Positions 27,297 through 36,203 of a DNA stretch of 64,000 nt are shown here, piece by piece. The translations under genes were made by a program, and so were the position numbers. The notes under the pieces were generated by a model. The model ran no database searches. It saw only the letters and a list, made by a program, of their open reading frames with translations, and was not told the origin of the DNA. Source of the stretch: Pseudomonas versuta (GTDB lineage: Bacteria; Pseudomonadota; Gammaproteobacteria; Pseudomonadales; Pseudomonadaceae); contig NZ_CP012676.1 in assembly GCF_001294575.1 (NCBI RefSeq), positions 1,488,001 to 1,552,000 on the forward strand. Reading direction: 5' to 3'. Within the stretch, counting starts at the first letter, position 1, and each line of letters begins with the position of its first letter.

Positions 27297-28393
27297 AGAC
27301 CAAGTGCAGCGTTAAATGGGCCCTGGCGACTTTGTTGAGTGTGGGGCTGGCCCAGGTGCAGGCGGCTGATACCCGGGTGCATGTCTACAACTGGTACGAC
27401 TTTATCGCCCCGGATGCGATGAAGAATTTCCAGGCCGAAACCGGCATCGGATCGGTGTATGACGTATTCGACAGCAGCGATGTCATGCAGAGCAAACTCA
27501 TGGTGGGGGGCAGCGGTTACGACGTGGTGGTTGCCAGCAACGATGTGCTGCCCAACCTGATAAAAGCCGGGGTGCTGAAGGCGCTGGACCGCTCGCAGTT
27601 GCCCAACCTGCCACACCTTGACCCGGCCATCCTGGCGAAGATGCAAAACAATGACCCCGGCAACCGCTATGCGGTGCCGTATCTGTGGGGCACCACGGGC
27701 ATTGGTTATGACGCGGACAAGGTCAGGGCGATTCTCGGACCTGACGCTGCGGTTGATTCCTGGGACCTGATCTTCAAGGAAGAAAACATCAGCAAGCTGA
27801 GCCAGTGCGGCGTGGCCATGCTCGATGCCTCCGGCGATATTATTTCCATTGCCCTGCATTACCTTGGGCTGCCTCAAAACAGCAGCAACCCCCAGGATTA
27901 CCAGAAGGCCGAGGCATTGTTGCTCAAGGTGCGGCCGTATATTCGCTACTTTGACTCGTCCCGGTTTATCACCGACCTGGCCAATGGCAATGTCTGCGTG
28001 GTGGTGGGTTGGGCAGGCGGGGTGCAGGACGCGAAGACCGCGTCGCAAGTGGCTGGCAATGGTCGCACCATTCGCTACAGCATCCCCCGCGAAGGGGCGC
28101 CGATCTGGATCGAGAACATGGTGTTGCTCAATGATGCGCCCAACCCGCAACAAGGGCTGGCGTTTATCAATTACATGCTGCGCCCCGAAGTGATCGCACA
28201 GACCTCTAACCACCTCAAATACCCCAATGGCAACCTGGATGCCAAGGAGCTGGTGGACAAAAACATTCGCGATGACACTGATATTTACCCGACCGAAGCG
28301 GTGATGGCGACCTTGTTCCCGCTGCAGCCCCTGGCACTCAAACTGGAGCGTATCCGCACCCGGTTATGGAGCAAGGTGAAAAGCGGGACCTGA
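27293..28393 (+). CDS. Second PotF-like polyamine-binding periplasmic protein
   Basis: A 366-aa protein with a signal peptide (MKTKCSVKWALATLLSVGLAQVQA) and mature sequence VHVYNWYDFIAPDAMKNFQAETGIGS, DVFDSSDVMQSKLMVGGSGYDVVVAS and LALKLERIRTRLW. It is clearly related to the protein encoded at 21195-22295 but diverged, so the two probably differ in amine specificity. It is translationally coupled to the amidohydrolase gene, suggesting binding of the amide substrate or the amine product. No transporter membrane components are nearby. Confidence 0.9.
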   Translation: MKTKCSVKWALATLLSVGLAQVQAADTRVHVYNWYDFIAPDAMKNFQAETGIGSVYDVFDSSDVMQSKLMVGGSGYDVVVASNDVLPNLIKAGVLKALDRSQLPNLPHLDPAILAKMQNNDPGNRYAVPYLWGTTGIGYDADKVRAILGPDAAVDSWDLIFKEENISKLSQCGVAMLDASGDIISIALHYLGLPQNSSNPQDYQKAEALLLKVRPYIRYFDSSRFITDLANGNVCVVVGWAGGVQDAKTASQVAGNGRTIRYSIPREGAPIWIENMVLLNDAPNPQQGLAFINYMLRPEVIAQTSNHLKYPNGNLDAKELVDKNIRDDTDIYPTEAVMATLFPLQPLALKLERIRTRLWSKVKSGT

Positions 28394-28401
28394 GCGCCAG
28401 C

Positions 28402-28508
28402 CTGTAGTCGCTGACGAGGCACGAGGCTGCGATGGGCTGCGCAGCAGACCCGCAGATTGAAGGCCCTGCGTTCCTTATCGCAGCCTCGTGCCTCGTCAGC
28501 GACTACAG
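28402..28508. repeat. Dispersed inverted repeat, GTAGTCGCTGACGAGG type
   Basis: CTGTAGTCGCTGACGAGGCACGAGGCTGCGAT and its inverted copy ATCGCAGCCTCGTGCCTCGTCAGCGACTACAG, about 43 nt apart, form a near-perfect 30-bp stem between the PotF-like gene and nikE. The right arm overlaps the 3' end of nikE. Confidence 0.9.
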
Positions 28509-29305
28509 GCGGCGGTGCGTGCGGCGACCTGCCGGGCCCTGGGCATTGCCGGCAGTACGGCTTCTTGCAGGGTGCGCGCCTCGGGATGCTCGAAATGCAT
28601 CCCTGGCGTCACTTCCCGGTCCTCCACCAGCATGCCGTCGGCCAATACCACTACCCGCTGGCAAAAGCGCCGGACCAGGCTCAGATCATGGGTGATCAGC
28701 AAGAACCCGGTCCCGGATTCGCGCCGCACGTCTGTCAGCAAGTCGAGAATTTGCACCTGCAGCACCCGGTCAAGGTTGGACAGTGCTTCGTCGAGAATTA
28801 TCAACTGCGGGCCAACCGCCATGGCTCTGGCGATCCCGGCTCTTTGCAGTTGTCCGCCACTGAGTTGCGCGGGCAGTTTGTCGATGTCACCCGGCTCGAG
28901 TTTGACCTGCTGCAACAGTTGCCCGACCCGGGCCTGGCACGCCTCGCTGTCCATGCCTGACAGGTGGCGCAACGGTTCGGCGATGCTCCAGCCAATGCTG
29001 CGCTGGGGGTTGAAGGCACTGAGGGCATCCTGAAAGACCATCTGCACCTTCTGCAAAAATTGTGGGCTGGTGCCCTGCAAGGCCTGGCCGTTGAAGTGGA
29101 TGCTGCCCTGGTCGGGTGTTTCCAGGCCCATCAGCAGGCGGGCGAGGGTGCTTTTGCCGCTGCCGCTGCCCCCCAGCAGACCCAGGTTCTGGCCCTCGGG
29201 CAGGTCCAGATTCAGTTGGTTGAGCACCTGGACCCGATGCCGTTTGCTGAACATTCCGCCAGCGGTGTAGCCGTGGCTGAGGTTGCGTACCTGGATAAAA
29301 CTCAT
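28496..29305 (-). CDS. nikE: Nickel ABC transporter ATP-binding protein NikE
   Basis: A 269-aa ABC ATPase: Walker A GGSGSGKST (45-53), signature LSGGQLQRAGIARAM, Walker B PQLIILDEALSNLD, and the H-loop in LLITHDLS. With NikD it powers nickel or metallophore uptake. Its ATG overlaps the nikD stop (ATGA). The last residues (ACSR) and the TGA come from the dispersed repeat at 28402-28508, so the original C-terminus has been replaced or trimmed. Confidence 0.9.
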   Translation of the reverse strand: MSFIQVRNLSHGYTAGGMFSKRHRVQVLNQLNLDLPEGQNLGLLGGSGSGKSTLARLLMGLETPDQGSIHFNGQALQGTSPQFLQKVQMVFQDALSAFNPQRSIGWSIAEPLRHLSGMDSEACQARVGQLLQQVKLEPGDIDKLPAQLSGGQLQRAGIARAMAVGPQLIILDEALSNLDRVLQVQILDLLTDVRRESGTGFLLITHDLSLVRRFCQRVVVLADGMLVEDREVTPGMHFEHPEARTLQEAVLPAMPRARQVAARTAACSR

Positions 29306-30075
29306 GCTGGGCAGTTCTCCATCGTCAACGAGTGATGCGCGGCAAGCAGAGTGCGCGCCTCCTGGCTCTGTGGGGCATGGAACAGGGTGTGCACATCGGC
29401 CTGCTCGACGATCCGGCCGTGGGCCATCACCGTTACCTGATCGGCGCAGCGGGCCACGACCCCCATGTCATGGGTGATCAGCAGCACCCCGAGATGACGC
29501 TGTGCAACCAGTCGTTCAAGCAGGTCCAGAAAGCGCGCCTGAGCCACTACGTCGAGATCGCTGGTGGGTTCGTCGGCCAGCAGGAAGCGGCTGTCGGCGA
29601 GCAGCGCCAGGGCAATCATCATCCGTTGCAACATGCCGCCGCTGAGCTGGAAGGCAAATGAGTCGAGCACTCGCTGGCCGTCAAACAGCCCGACCTCGAG
29701 AAGGGTGGCGTGGATCAGTCGCTCGGCTTCGGCTCCCTGTATGGATCGCGCCTGCAGGGTTTCCAGAGCGTGCTGGCGCAGGGAGCGGACCGGGTTGAAA
29801 GCACTGCGCGGGTTTTGCAGCACCAGTGCCACTTCGCGTCCGCGCAGGCTGGCGGCTTCTACCCTTTGCCCGTCCAGCAACAGGCTGGCGCCGCTGCTGT
29901 GCACGCCGGGCGGCAGCAGGTCGAGGATGCCAAGGCAGGTCAGGGATTTGCCCGAGCCGCTGGCCCCGACCAGGGCATGCACCTCGCCGGCCTTGAGGGT
30001 CAGGTCGGCCCTGTCGACCAGGGTACGTTGCCGGTGCTTGAGGGTCAGGTCGCGTATTGCCAGGGTATGTTTCAT
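29302..30075 (-). CDS. nikD: Nickel ABC transporter ATP-binding protein NikD
   Basis: A 257-aa ABC ATPase of the peptide/nickel (NikD/DppD) branch: Walker A GASGSGKS (37-44), signature LSGGMLQRMMIALAL, Walker B SRFLLADEPTSDLD, and LLITHDMGVVARCAD. It overlaps nikC upstream and nikE downstream by 4 bases, so expression is coupled. Confidence 0.9.
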   Translation of the reverse strand: MKHTLAIRDLTLKHRQRTLVDRADLTLKAGEVHALVGASGSGKSLTCLGILDLLPPGVHSSGASLLLDGQRVEAASLRGREVALVLQNPRSAFNPVRSLRQHALETLQARSIQGAEAERLIHATLLEVGLFDGQRVLDSFAFQLSGGMLQRMMIALALLADSRFLLADEPTSDLDVVAQARFLDLLERLVAQRHLGVLLITHDMGVVARCADQVTVMAHGRIVEQADVHTLFHAPQSQEARTLLAAHHSLTMENCPA

Positions 30076-30917
30076 TCCTTGATCTCCGCCAGCACGCTGG
30101 GGTCAAGCCGGTCGCGCAGTGCGTCGCCCAGCAGGTTGAAGGCCATGACCGAGATGAAAATCATCAGCCCGGGCCACAGCAACAGCTGCGGCTGGGTCCA
30201 GATAAATTCCTTGGCGTCATTGATCATCACGCCCCATTCGGGAGTCGGCGGGCTGACGCCCAGCCCCAGGAAGGACAGGCCCGAGACGTGCAGCATCATG
30301 TGGCCGATATCCATCGAGGCCAGGACCAGCAATTGCCCTACGACGTTGGGCATTACGTGCTGGCGCAGGCGGGTGAGGCGCGAAGCCCCGGCCAGCCGTG
30401 AAGCCAGTACATAGTCGCGGTTACGCTGGGCCAGCACCATGCCGCGCACCATGCGTGCATACCAGGCCCAGTGCGACAGGGCGATGGCAATGATCACGTT
30501 GGTCAGGCCGGTGCCCAGCAGCGCAATCAGGAAGAACGCCAGCACCAGCGTCGGGAAGGTCAGGAACATGTCGCACAGGCGCATCAGGAACATGTCGACC
30601 TTGCCGCCGACAATCCCGGCAATCCCGCCAATCACCACGCCCATGATCAGTACCAGGCCCAGCACCAGAACCACGCTGCCCAACGACAGCTGCGTGCCGA
30701 CGATCAAGCGTGACAGCACGTCGCGCCCCAGATGGTCGGTGCCCAGCCAGTGGCTGGCGCTGGCGGGCAGCAGGCGCTGATCCAGACTCACCAGCGTCGA
30801 GTCGTAAGGGGCAATCCAGGGCCCGAACAGCGCCATCAACATCAGCAGGCCGACCAGTAGATAGCCGACCCGCATCCCGTGTTTTTTGCCGGTGAAGGCC
30901 ATGGCTGACGTGCTCAT
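30072..30917 (-). CDS. nikC: Nickel ABC transporter permease NikC
   Basis: A 281-aa inner-membrane permease with the DppC-type start ([41 protein letters not shown]...[16 protein letters not shown]) and the EAA loop ([26 protein letters not shown]). I chose the ATG at 30917, which overlaps the nikB stop in ATGA; longer readings upstream lie inside nikB in another frame and are not real. Confidence 0.9.
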   Translation of the reverse strand: MSTSAMAFTGKKHGMRVGYLLVGLLMLMALFGPWIAPYDSTLVSLDQRLLPASASHWLGTDHLGRDVLSRLIVGTQLSLGSVVLVLGLVLIMGVVIGGIAGIVGGKVDMFLMRLCDMFLTFPTLVLAFFLIALLGTGLTNVIIAIALSHWAWYARMVRGMVLAQRNRDYVLASRLAGASRLTRLRQHVMPNVVGQLLVLASMDIGHMMLHVSGLSFLGLGVSPPTPEWGVMINDAKEFIWTQPQLLLWPGLMIFISVMAFNLLGDALRDRLDPSVLAEIKE

Positions 30918-31855
30918 GCCATCACCCCCGACAGACGCGTACGTGGATCGAGCCAGGCGTAGCAGATGTCCACCACCAGATTGCACAGTACCAGCAGAGT
31001 GGTGAGCAGCAGGGTGAAGCACTGCATCACCGGGAAATCGCGGTTGAGCACGGCACTGACCGCAAAGCGCCCGACGCCGGGCCAGGCGAAGATGGTTTCG
31101 ATCACTAATGCCCCTCCCAACAGTTCGCCGATATGCATGCCGGTGGCGGTCACCAGCGGCATCCAGGCATTGCGCAGGATATGGTCGCGCCACACCCGCC
31201 GTTCGCTCAGGCCACGGGCCCGGGCGTAGAACACATGCCGGTGCTGGCGCACATCGAGCAGGCTGGCACGCAGCAGGCGGGCGTTGATCGACATCGACAT
31301 CAGGGCGATGGCCAGGACCGGCATCAGCAAGTGCTGCGGCCCGCCACGCCCCATCGGCGGCAACCAGCCCAGCCACAGGGAGAACAGGGCGATCAGCAAA
31401 AAGGCCAGCCAGAAGTTGGGCATCGAGACGCCGATAAAGGTGATGAAACGCACCACCTGATCCGGCCATCGGCCTTTCCAGCGCGCGGCAGCCAGGCCCA
31501 GCGGGATGCTCATGACCAGGGTGGTGAGCAGCGCCAGGCCACCCAGTTGCAGAGTGGCCGGCAGGTAATACAGCAGGTCATCCAGCACCGGGCGGCCGGT
31601 GATGTAGGAGGTGCCGAAATCCAGATGCAGGGCATTCCACAGCCAGCTGATGTATTGCTCGGGCAGGGGGCGATCCAGCCCCAAAGCCCGGCGTGCCTCT
31701 GCCAGGGCGATGTCGGTCGGCGGGATCTGCGACAGGCGCAGATAGTCCAGGGCCGGGTCGCCATTGCCCAGGTGCAGGAGGATGAACACGATCAGCGACA
31801 CCCCCAGGAGCACCGGGATCAGCAGTACCAGACGCAAAATGATATAGCGCAGCAT
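30914..31855 (-). CDS. nikB: Nickel ABC transporter permease NikB
   Basis: A 313-aa permease of the DppB/NikB type with about six membrane helices: [29 protein letters not shown] at the N-terminus, [16 protein letters not shown], and the ABC contact loop [28 protein letters not shown]. It starts 3 bp after the nikA stop and overlaps nikC. Confidence 0.92.
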   Translation of the reverse strand: MLRYIILRLVLLIPVLLGVSLIVFILLHLGNGDPALDYLRLSQIPPTDIALAEARRALGLDRPLPEQYISWLWNALHLDFGTSYITGRPVLDDLLYYLPATLQLGGLALLTTLVMSIPLGLAAARWKGRWPDQVVRFITFIGVSMPNFWLAFLLIALFSLWLGWLPPMGRGGPQHLLMPVLAIALMSMSINARLLRASLLDVRQHRHVFYARARGLSERRVWRDHILRNAWMPLVTATGMHIGELLGGALVIETIFAWPGVGRFAVSAVLNRDFPVMQCFTLLLTTLLVLCNLVVDICYAWLDPRTRLSGVMA

Positions 31856-31858
31856 GGC

Positions 31859-33417
31859 TCAGGGCTTCCCGGTGGCTGGGTGCATGACTTCAAACGGCAC
31901 ATCGAACAACGTGCTGCCGAACTGGACGTTACCCACATTGTTGCGGCTGACGCTGATGGCGGTCAGATAGGAGATCGGCAAATACACCGCCTGATCGTGC
32001 AAGGTGGTGAGGATCTCGCGGTAGCCCTCGGCCCGCTGTTGCTCGTCGGTCTGGCCCAGCACTTCGGCGATCTTGTGGTCGATGGCATCCTTCATCGGCA
32101 GGCCGCGCTGGGCCATGTAGTCAGCGTGCCCGGCATAGCGCATGGAGCTGACAAAGGAGTGCGGGTCGTAAGGCGCGCCCCAAGTGTCGGCGAAGATCAT
32201 GCCGAAGCGGCCCTCACGTTGACGCTGTACCAGCGCGCCGTCTTCCTCGGCCCGCAACTTGATCTCGATCCCGACCTTGGCCAGTTCGCCCTGAAGGATT
32301 TCGGCCAGGCTTTTTTGCAGGGCACTGGTGCCCAGAAACACCAGTTCGATGCTCAGGGGCTGGCCGTCTTTTTCGCGTATGCCCTTGCCGGAAGCCGTTT
32401 TCCAGCCGGCGGCCTCGAGGGTTGTGCGCGCCTGTTGCGGGTCGTAGGGGCGGCCTTGAGGCCAAGGTCGGTGTACGGCATGTTGTTGGAAAACAGGGCG
32501 TCGGCTCGCGGCTCCAGACCGTGCAGGACCTTGGCGATAATGGTGTCCTTGTCCACGGCCTGGTTGATCGCCTGGCGCACCGCCAGTTCGTTGGTGGGGG
32601 CCAGGCCGGTGTTCATCGCCACCGAGCGGGTGGCCAGTGGCGCGGAAATCGCGGTGTTGAAACCTGAGTCGCGCAGACGCACAAAGGTCCCGGGAGATAT
32701 TTCGCCTTCAGCGCCCTGAATCAGATCCAGTTCGCCGGTCTGCAAGGCAATGGCGCGGCTGTCGGGGTCGGAGATGACTTTCACCAGCACCGAGCCGTAA
32801 GCCGGTTTTGGCCCCCAGTAGCGCTCGTTACGCTCGAAACGGTCGTATTCGCCGCGCCGGGTTTGCGCCAGGGTCCAGGGCCCGGTGCCCACCGGAGCCC
32901 CCGGTTTGGCGTGCGGCGCGCCAAAACGCAGCGGGCGCACTTGCGCCAGCTCCATCAGGGTCGGGTAGTAAGGGTGTTTGAGCTTGAGCACCAGGGTGTG
33001 CTCGTCCGGTGCCTCGACACTTTCCAGAGTGGAGACCAGTTCCATCCACTGATGGCGCTTGCCGTTGGCCAGTACAGCGTCCAGATTGGCTTTGGCGGCG
33101 GCCGCATTGAACGGGCTGCCATCGCTGAAGGTCACGCCTTCACGCAGGGTAAAGGTGTAGGTCTTGCCGTCCGGCGATACTGTCCACCGGGTCGCGAGCC
33201 AGGGTTCGAGGGTGCCTTTGTCGGTGTAACGCACCAGGGGTTCATAAACCATGGACTGGGCGTACATCTGGTTCGGCGAGTAGCCCCGGGGGTCAAGCGG
33301 CCCGGCGTTGGTGGGCCACGAATAGGTGAGAACAGGGGCCGGCTCTGCGGCTGATACGCTGGTGATGCCAGCACTCAGGCAGGCTCCAAACATCCATATG
33401 GCAAGTTGTTTTTTCAT
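31859..33417 (-). pseudogene. nikA: Nickel-binding periplasmic protein NikA, single-base frameshift
   Basis: The first frame gives a signal peptide (MKKQLAIWMFGACLSAGITSVSA) and a NikA-type SBP_bac_5 domain (LTYSWPTNAGPLDPRGYSPNQMYAQSMVYEPLVRY). It runs to NNMPYTDLGLKA and is lost near 32450. The alternative frame resumes RPYDPQQARTTLEAAGWKTASG and continues through ALQKSLAEILQGELAKVGIEIKLR to MHPATGKP. One extra C in the GGCCGCC tract (32445-32456) restores LGLKARPYDPQQA and a ~519-aa protein of NikA length. Either the strain has lost the receptor or the sequence has an indel. The rest of the operon is intact. Confidence 0.88.
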
Positions 33418-33479
33418 CCATGACTGCTCCACACTGCGTCTCCCTCAGGTTGATGGCCGCTGGCCTGTCCACTCATTGG

Positions 33480-33507
33480 GTATGAAGTCTATGTCAAAAG
33501 ATCATAA
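33480..33507. promoter_or_regulatory. NikR operator
   Basis: GTATGA-N16-TCATAA matches the E. coli nik operator (GTATGA-N16-TCATAC) in both half-sites and spacer, with one mismatch. It lies between the divergent nikA and nikR, 16 bp upstream of the nikR ATG, so it can repress both when nickel is plentiful. Confidence 0.85.
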
Positions 33508-33523
33508 CTGCGAGGCCAATTAG

Positions 33524-33943
33524 ATGCAGAGGGTCACCATCACGCTGGACGATGCCTTGTTGACTGCGATTGACCAGCGGGTTGGCACCCACGGGTATCA
33601 GGGGCGCTCCGAAGCCATTCGCGACTTATTGCGCGCCGGGTTGCTGGAGCCGCAAAACTGCAACCCGCAGGATCCCTGCGTGGCCACCTTGAGTTATGTC
33701 TACGATCACGGCACCCGGGAACTGTCCAAACGGCTGAACACAGCCTTCCATGAGCACCATGACCTGACCCTGTCGACGCTGCATGTGCATCTGGATCAGG
33801 GCAAGTGCATGGAAGTGTCGGTGCTCAAGGGCAGCATTGCCGAAGTTTCGGAACTGACGCGGCACATCATGGCCGAACGCGGGGTCCGGCATGGCAACGC
33901 GCAGATCATTCCGCTGGGAGAGATTGAGGGCGATCAGGCCTGA
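33524..33943 (+). CDS. nikR: Nickel-responsive repressor NikR
   Basis: A 139-aa ribbon-helix-helix repressor: N-terminal MQRVTITLDDALLTAIDQRVGTHGYQGRSEAIRDLLRAGL, then an ACT-like nickel-binding domain. The nickel ligands fall at the same numbers as in E. coli NikR: His76, His87, His89 and Cys95. It is divergent from nikABCDE, with its operator between. The intact regulator suggests selection on the system until recently, despite the nikA frameshift. Confidence 0.95.
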   Translation: MQRVTITLDDALLTAIDQRVGTHGYQGRSEAIRDLLRAGLLEPQNCNPQDPCVATLSYVYDHGTRELSKRLNTAFHEHHDLTLSTLHVHLDQGKCMEVSVLKGSIAEVSELTRHIMAERGVRHGNAQIIPLGEIEGDQA

Positions 33944-34023
33944 CGCTTGCTGCGCATCAGGCTGATCTGTTGCGCACACGCTTCATGCGAGCAGCCTTGA
34001 TTCTGGGCCGGCAGCATCAACTG

Positions 34024-34053
34024 CTGCACGGTCTGCGCTGCCAGACCGTGCAG
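34024..34053. terminator. 12-bp perfect hairpin between nikR and the convergent SDR gene
   Basis: CTGCACGGTCTG-cgctgc-CAGACCGTGCAG can form a perfect 12-bp stem in the gap between the two convergent genes. No T-run follows on either strand, so it may terminate only with Rho or may be incidental to a decayed coding remnant here. Confidence 0.4.
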
Positions 34054-34086
34054 CGGCGGTCGGTATCGAGAAGTGCTCGGCGCCGG

Positions 34087-34929
34087 TCATGCTTCACCCA
34101 CTGCCAAAGGGGCGTCCGGGCGCGGGGTCGATCCGTCACCACAGCCCATCACCCCTTGCTCCAGGTCAATCACCGAGCCGGTCATCATCCCCGATTCAGC
34201 GGACAGCAAAAAAGCTACGCTGCGGGCGACTTCTTCAGGCTTGAGCAGGCGCCCGAACGGCATCGACTGTTCGACTTCGGCCAGCCATCCATCCTGTGCG
34301 CCATGGTATTGGCGCTGGATCTGGTCTTCGTGGGGCGTGTCCATCCAGCCGATGTTCAGGCCGTTGACCCGAATCCGGTTGCGCAGGGTGCTAAAGGCCA
34401 CGTTTTTGGTGAGGATCGCCAATGCACCCTTGGAGGTTGAGTAAGCCGAGAGAAACGACTGGCCGCCATGGCCGCTGACGCTCTGGATATTGACAATGGC
34501 GCCTTCCACACCCTGGCGGATCATCAGTCTGATGGCTTCTTGCATGAGGAAAAACGGTGCCCGAACATTGACCGCGAAAATGCGGTCGAACAGTTCTGGC
34601 GAGGTGTCGAGAATGCTCCCTCGATCGGACATGCCCGCGCAGTTGACCAGCCCGTGCAAGGTGCCGAAATGCTCGCGGGCGGCATCGATGACGGCGCGGC
34701 AATCTTCGACACGCTCCATGTCGGCCTCGACAAAAAAGGCCTGGCAGTCGAGTTGTGCCAGCTGGCGCACCTGCTCGGCGCCTTTGTCGCGGCTGCGCCC
34801 GCAGATAACCAGCCCGGCTGCACCGCGCCGCGCCAGGGTGTGTGCAACGGCTGCGCCAAGGCCTTGAGTACTGCCGGTAACGACAAAAAAACGGCCTGCG
34901 AACTGAGTGGAAAAATCGGCTTCAGACAT
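34087..34929 (-). CDS. Short-chain dehydrogenase/reductase (SDR)
   Basis: A 280-aa classical SDR: cofactor motif FFVVTGSTQGLGAAVAHTLARRG (TGxxxGxG, about residues 14-25), LVNCAGMSDRG, and active site with Ser in IVNIQSVSGHGG and YSTSK (Tyr/Lys pair). The C-terminal ESGMMTGSVIDLEQGVMG is typical of sugar-alcohol and cyclitol dehydrogenases. The ATG at 34929 follows AGGAG. It is divergent from a LacI-type regulator 136 bp away, which argues for a polyol or cyclitol substrate. Confidence 0.88.
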   Translation of the reverse strand: MSEADFSTQFAGRFFVVTGSTQGLGAAVAHTLARRGAAGLVICGRSRDKGAEQVRQLAQLDCQAFFVEADMERVEDCRAVIDAAREHFGTLHGLVNCAGMSDRGSILDTSPELFDRIFAVNVRAPFFLMQEAIRLMIRQGVEGAIVNIQSVSGHGGQSFLSAYSTSKGALAILTKNVAFSTLRNRIRVNGLNIGWMDTPHEDQIQRQYHGAQDGWLAEVEQSMPFGRLLKPEEVARSVAFLLSAESGMMTGSVIDLEQGVMGCGDGSTPRPDAPLAVGEA

Positions 34930-35065
34930 GAAGGGCTCCTGCGGGTTTTTATTGTTTTCGAGATCGTCGGGTGACACCTCGTGAAACCGAGACTAGCATC
35001 AGCCAAGCCTCAGAACTGGTAGAAAAGACCTCATAAAAGCCTCAAGAAAAAGGTCCGTGATCATC

Positions 35066-36097
35066 ATGCTCAGCCGTGCCAAGCGTTTCTCGATCAAGCA
35101 AATTGCCACCCAGGCCGGGGTCAGCAAAGCCACGGTCGACCGCGTGCTGCACCAGCGCGGCAGTTTTCATCAGCAGACCAGCAGGCGTATCGAACAGGCC
35201 CTGGGCGAGCTTGAAGCACAGGAAAAAAACGGCCTGGCGATGGGCCGCACTTTTTATGTCGACGTCATCCTGCACACCCCGGAGCGCTTCAGTAAGGCGG
35301 TTAAAGAAGCCATGACGGCGCAGTTGGGCAGCATGGCGCCGTTTCGCATTTCGCCGCGTTTTCATCTATTCGAAGAGATCGACCCGCAGGCCATGCACGA
35401 CCTGATCCGGCGTTGCGCTGAAAAGGGCAGCCAGGGGGTGGTGCTCAAAGCGGCCGATGAGCCGCCGATTAACCTGGCTGTCAACCGGTTGGTGGCGGCC
35501 GGGATACCGGTGGTGACCCTGGCTACGGACTTGCCGCAGAGCAATCGGATTGCCTATGTCGGTATGGACAACCGTAACGCCGGGCAAACCGCGGCGTATT
35601 TGCTGTCACGCTGGCTGGGTGCGGCGGCGCAAGAGGTTGCGGTGGTCATCAGCAGCGAGCGCTTTCGTGGCGAGGAAGAGCGCGAAATGGGCTTTCGCAT
35701 GTGGCTGCGCGGGCGGGCGCCGCACTTGCGGGTGCTCGACATCAGCGAAGGGCTAGGCGTGTACGGGCCGACCTTTGCCCGTATGACCCAGGCCCTGGAA
35801 CAGCACCCGGGCTTGAAGGCGGTGTATAGCGTGGGGGGTGGGAATCGGGCGATTGTCGATGCTTTTGCGGCACTCGGGCGACCGCTGGAAGTGTTCGTCG
35901 GGCATGATCTGGATGAAGAAAACCGGCAGTTGCTGGCCGAAGAAAAAATGGCCGCGGTCATTGATCACAATCTGCAGGTCGATGTCCGGCAGGTGTTTTT
36001 GCACATCCTGCAGTTTCACCGGGTATGCCAAGCCGGCCCGGTCATGCCGTCACAGGTGCAGATCGTGACGCCGTTCAATTTGCCGCAGGCGCACTGA
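35066..36097 (+). CDS. LacI family transcriptional regulator
   Basis: A 343-aa regulator. The N-terminal LacI HTH is FSIKQIATQAGVSKATVDRVLHQRG, followed by a periplasmic-binding-like sugar domain (VTLATDLPQSNRIAYVGMDNRNAGQTAAYLL and VFVGHDLDEENRQLLAEEKMAAVIDHN). I placed the start at ATG 35066; a GTG three codons upstream is closer to the AAAGGT ribosome-binding site and is possible. It is divergent from the SDR gene and probably controls it. It shares the unusual TVDRVL recognition helix with the LacI protein at 41465-42508. Confidence 0.88.
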   Translation: MLSRAKRFSIKQIATQAGVSKATVDRVLHQRGSFHQQTSRRIEQALGELEAQEKNGLAMGRTFYVDVILHTPERFSKAVKEAMTAQLGSMAPFRISPRFHLFEEIDPQAMHDLIRRCAEKGSQGVVLKAADEPPINLAVNRLVAAGIPVVTLATDLPQSNRIAYVGMDNRNAGQTAAYLLSRWLGAAAQEVAVVISSERFRGEEEREMGFRMWLRGRAPHLRVLDISEGLGVYGPTFARMTQALEQHPGLKAVYSVGGGNRAIVDAFAALGRPLEVFVGHDLDEENRQLLAEEKMAAVIDHNLQVDVRQVFLHILQFHRVCQAGPVMPSQVQIVTPFNLPQAH

Positions 36098-36203
36098 TGT
36101 GGCGCGCAGATGCGTATCTGCGGCCTTGAACCCTGACGCTCATGCCTGTGTAAGCGCGTGGAGCATCAAGTGTCGGGCCAAGCATAACTTGGCCCAACAG
36201 AGG

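Noticed and set aside
30918..31469. An N-terminal extension of nikC reaching 465 codons
   Set aside because: The extension overlaps nikB in another frame and has no homology; the ATG at 30917 overlaps the nikB stop in the usual ATGA coupling.
31133..32719. A 528-codon open frame on the plus strand
   Set aside because: It lies antisense to nikA/nikB, is very rich in Gln/His/Arg, and matches no family; it is a by-product of GC-rich third positions in the real genes.
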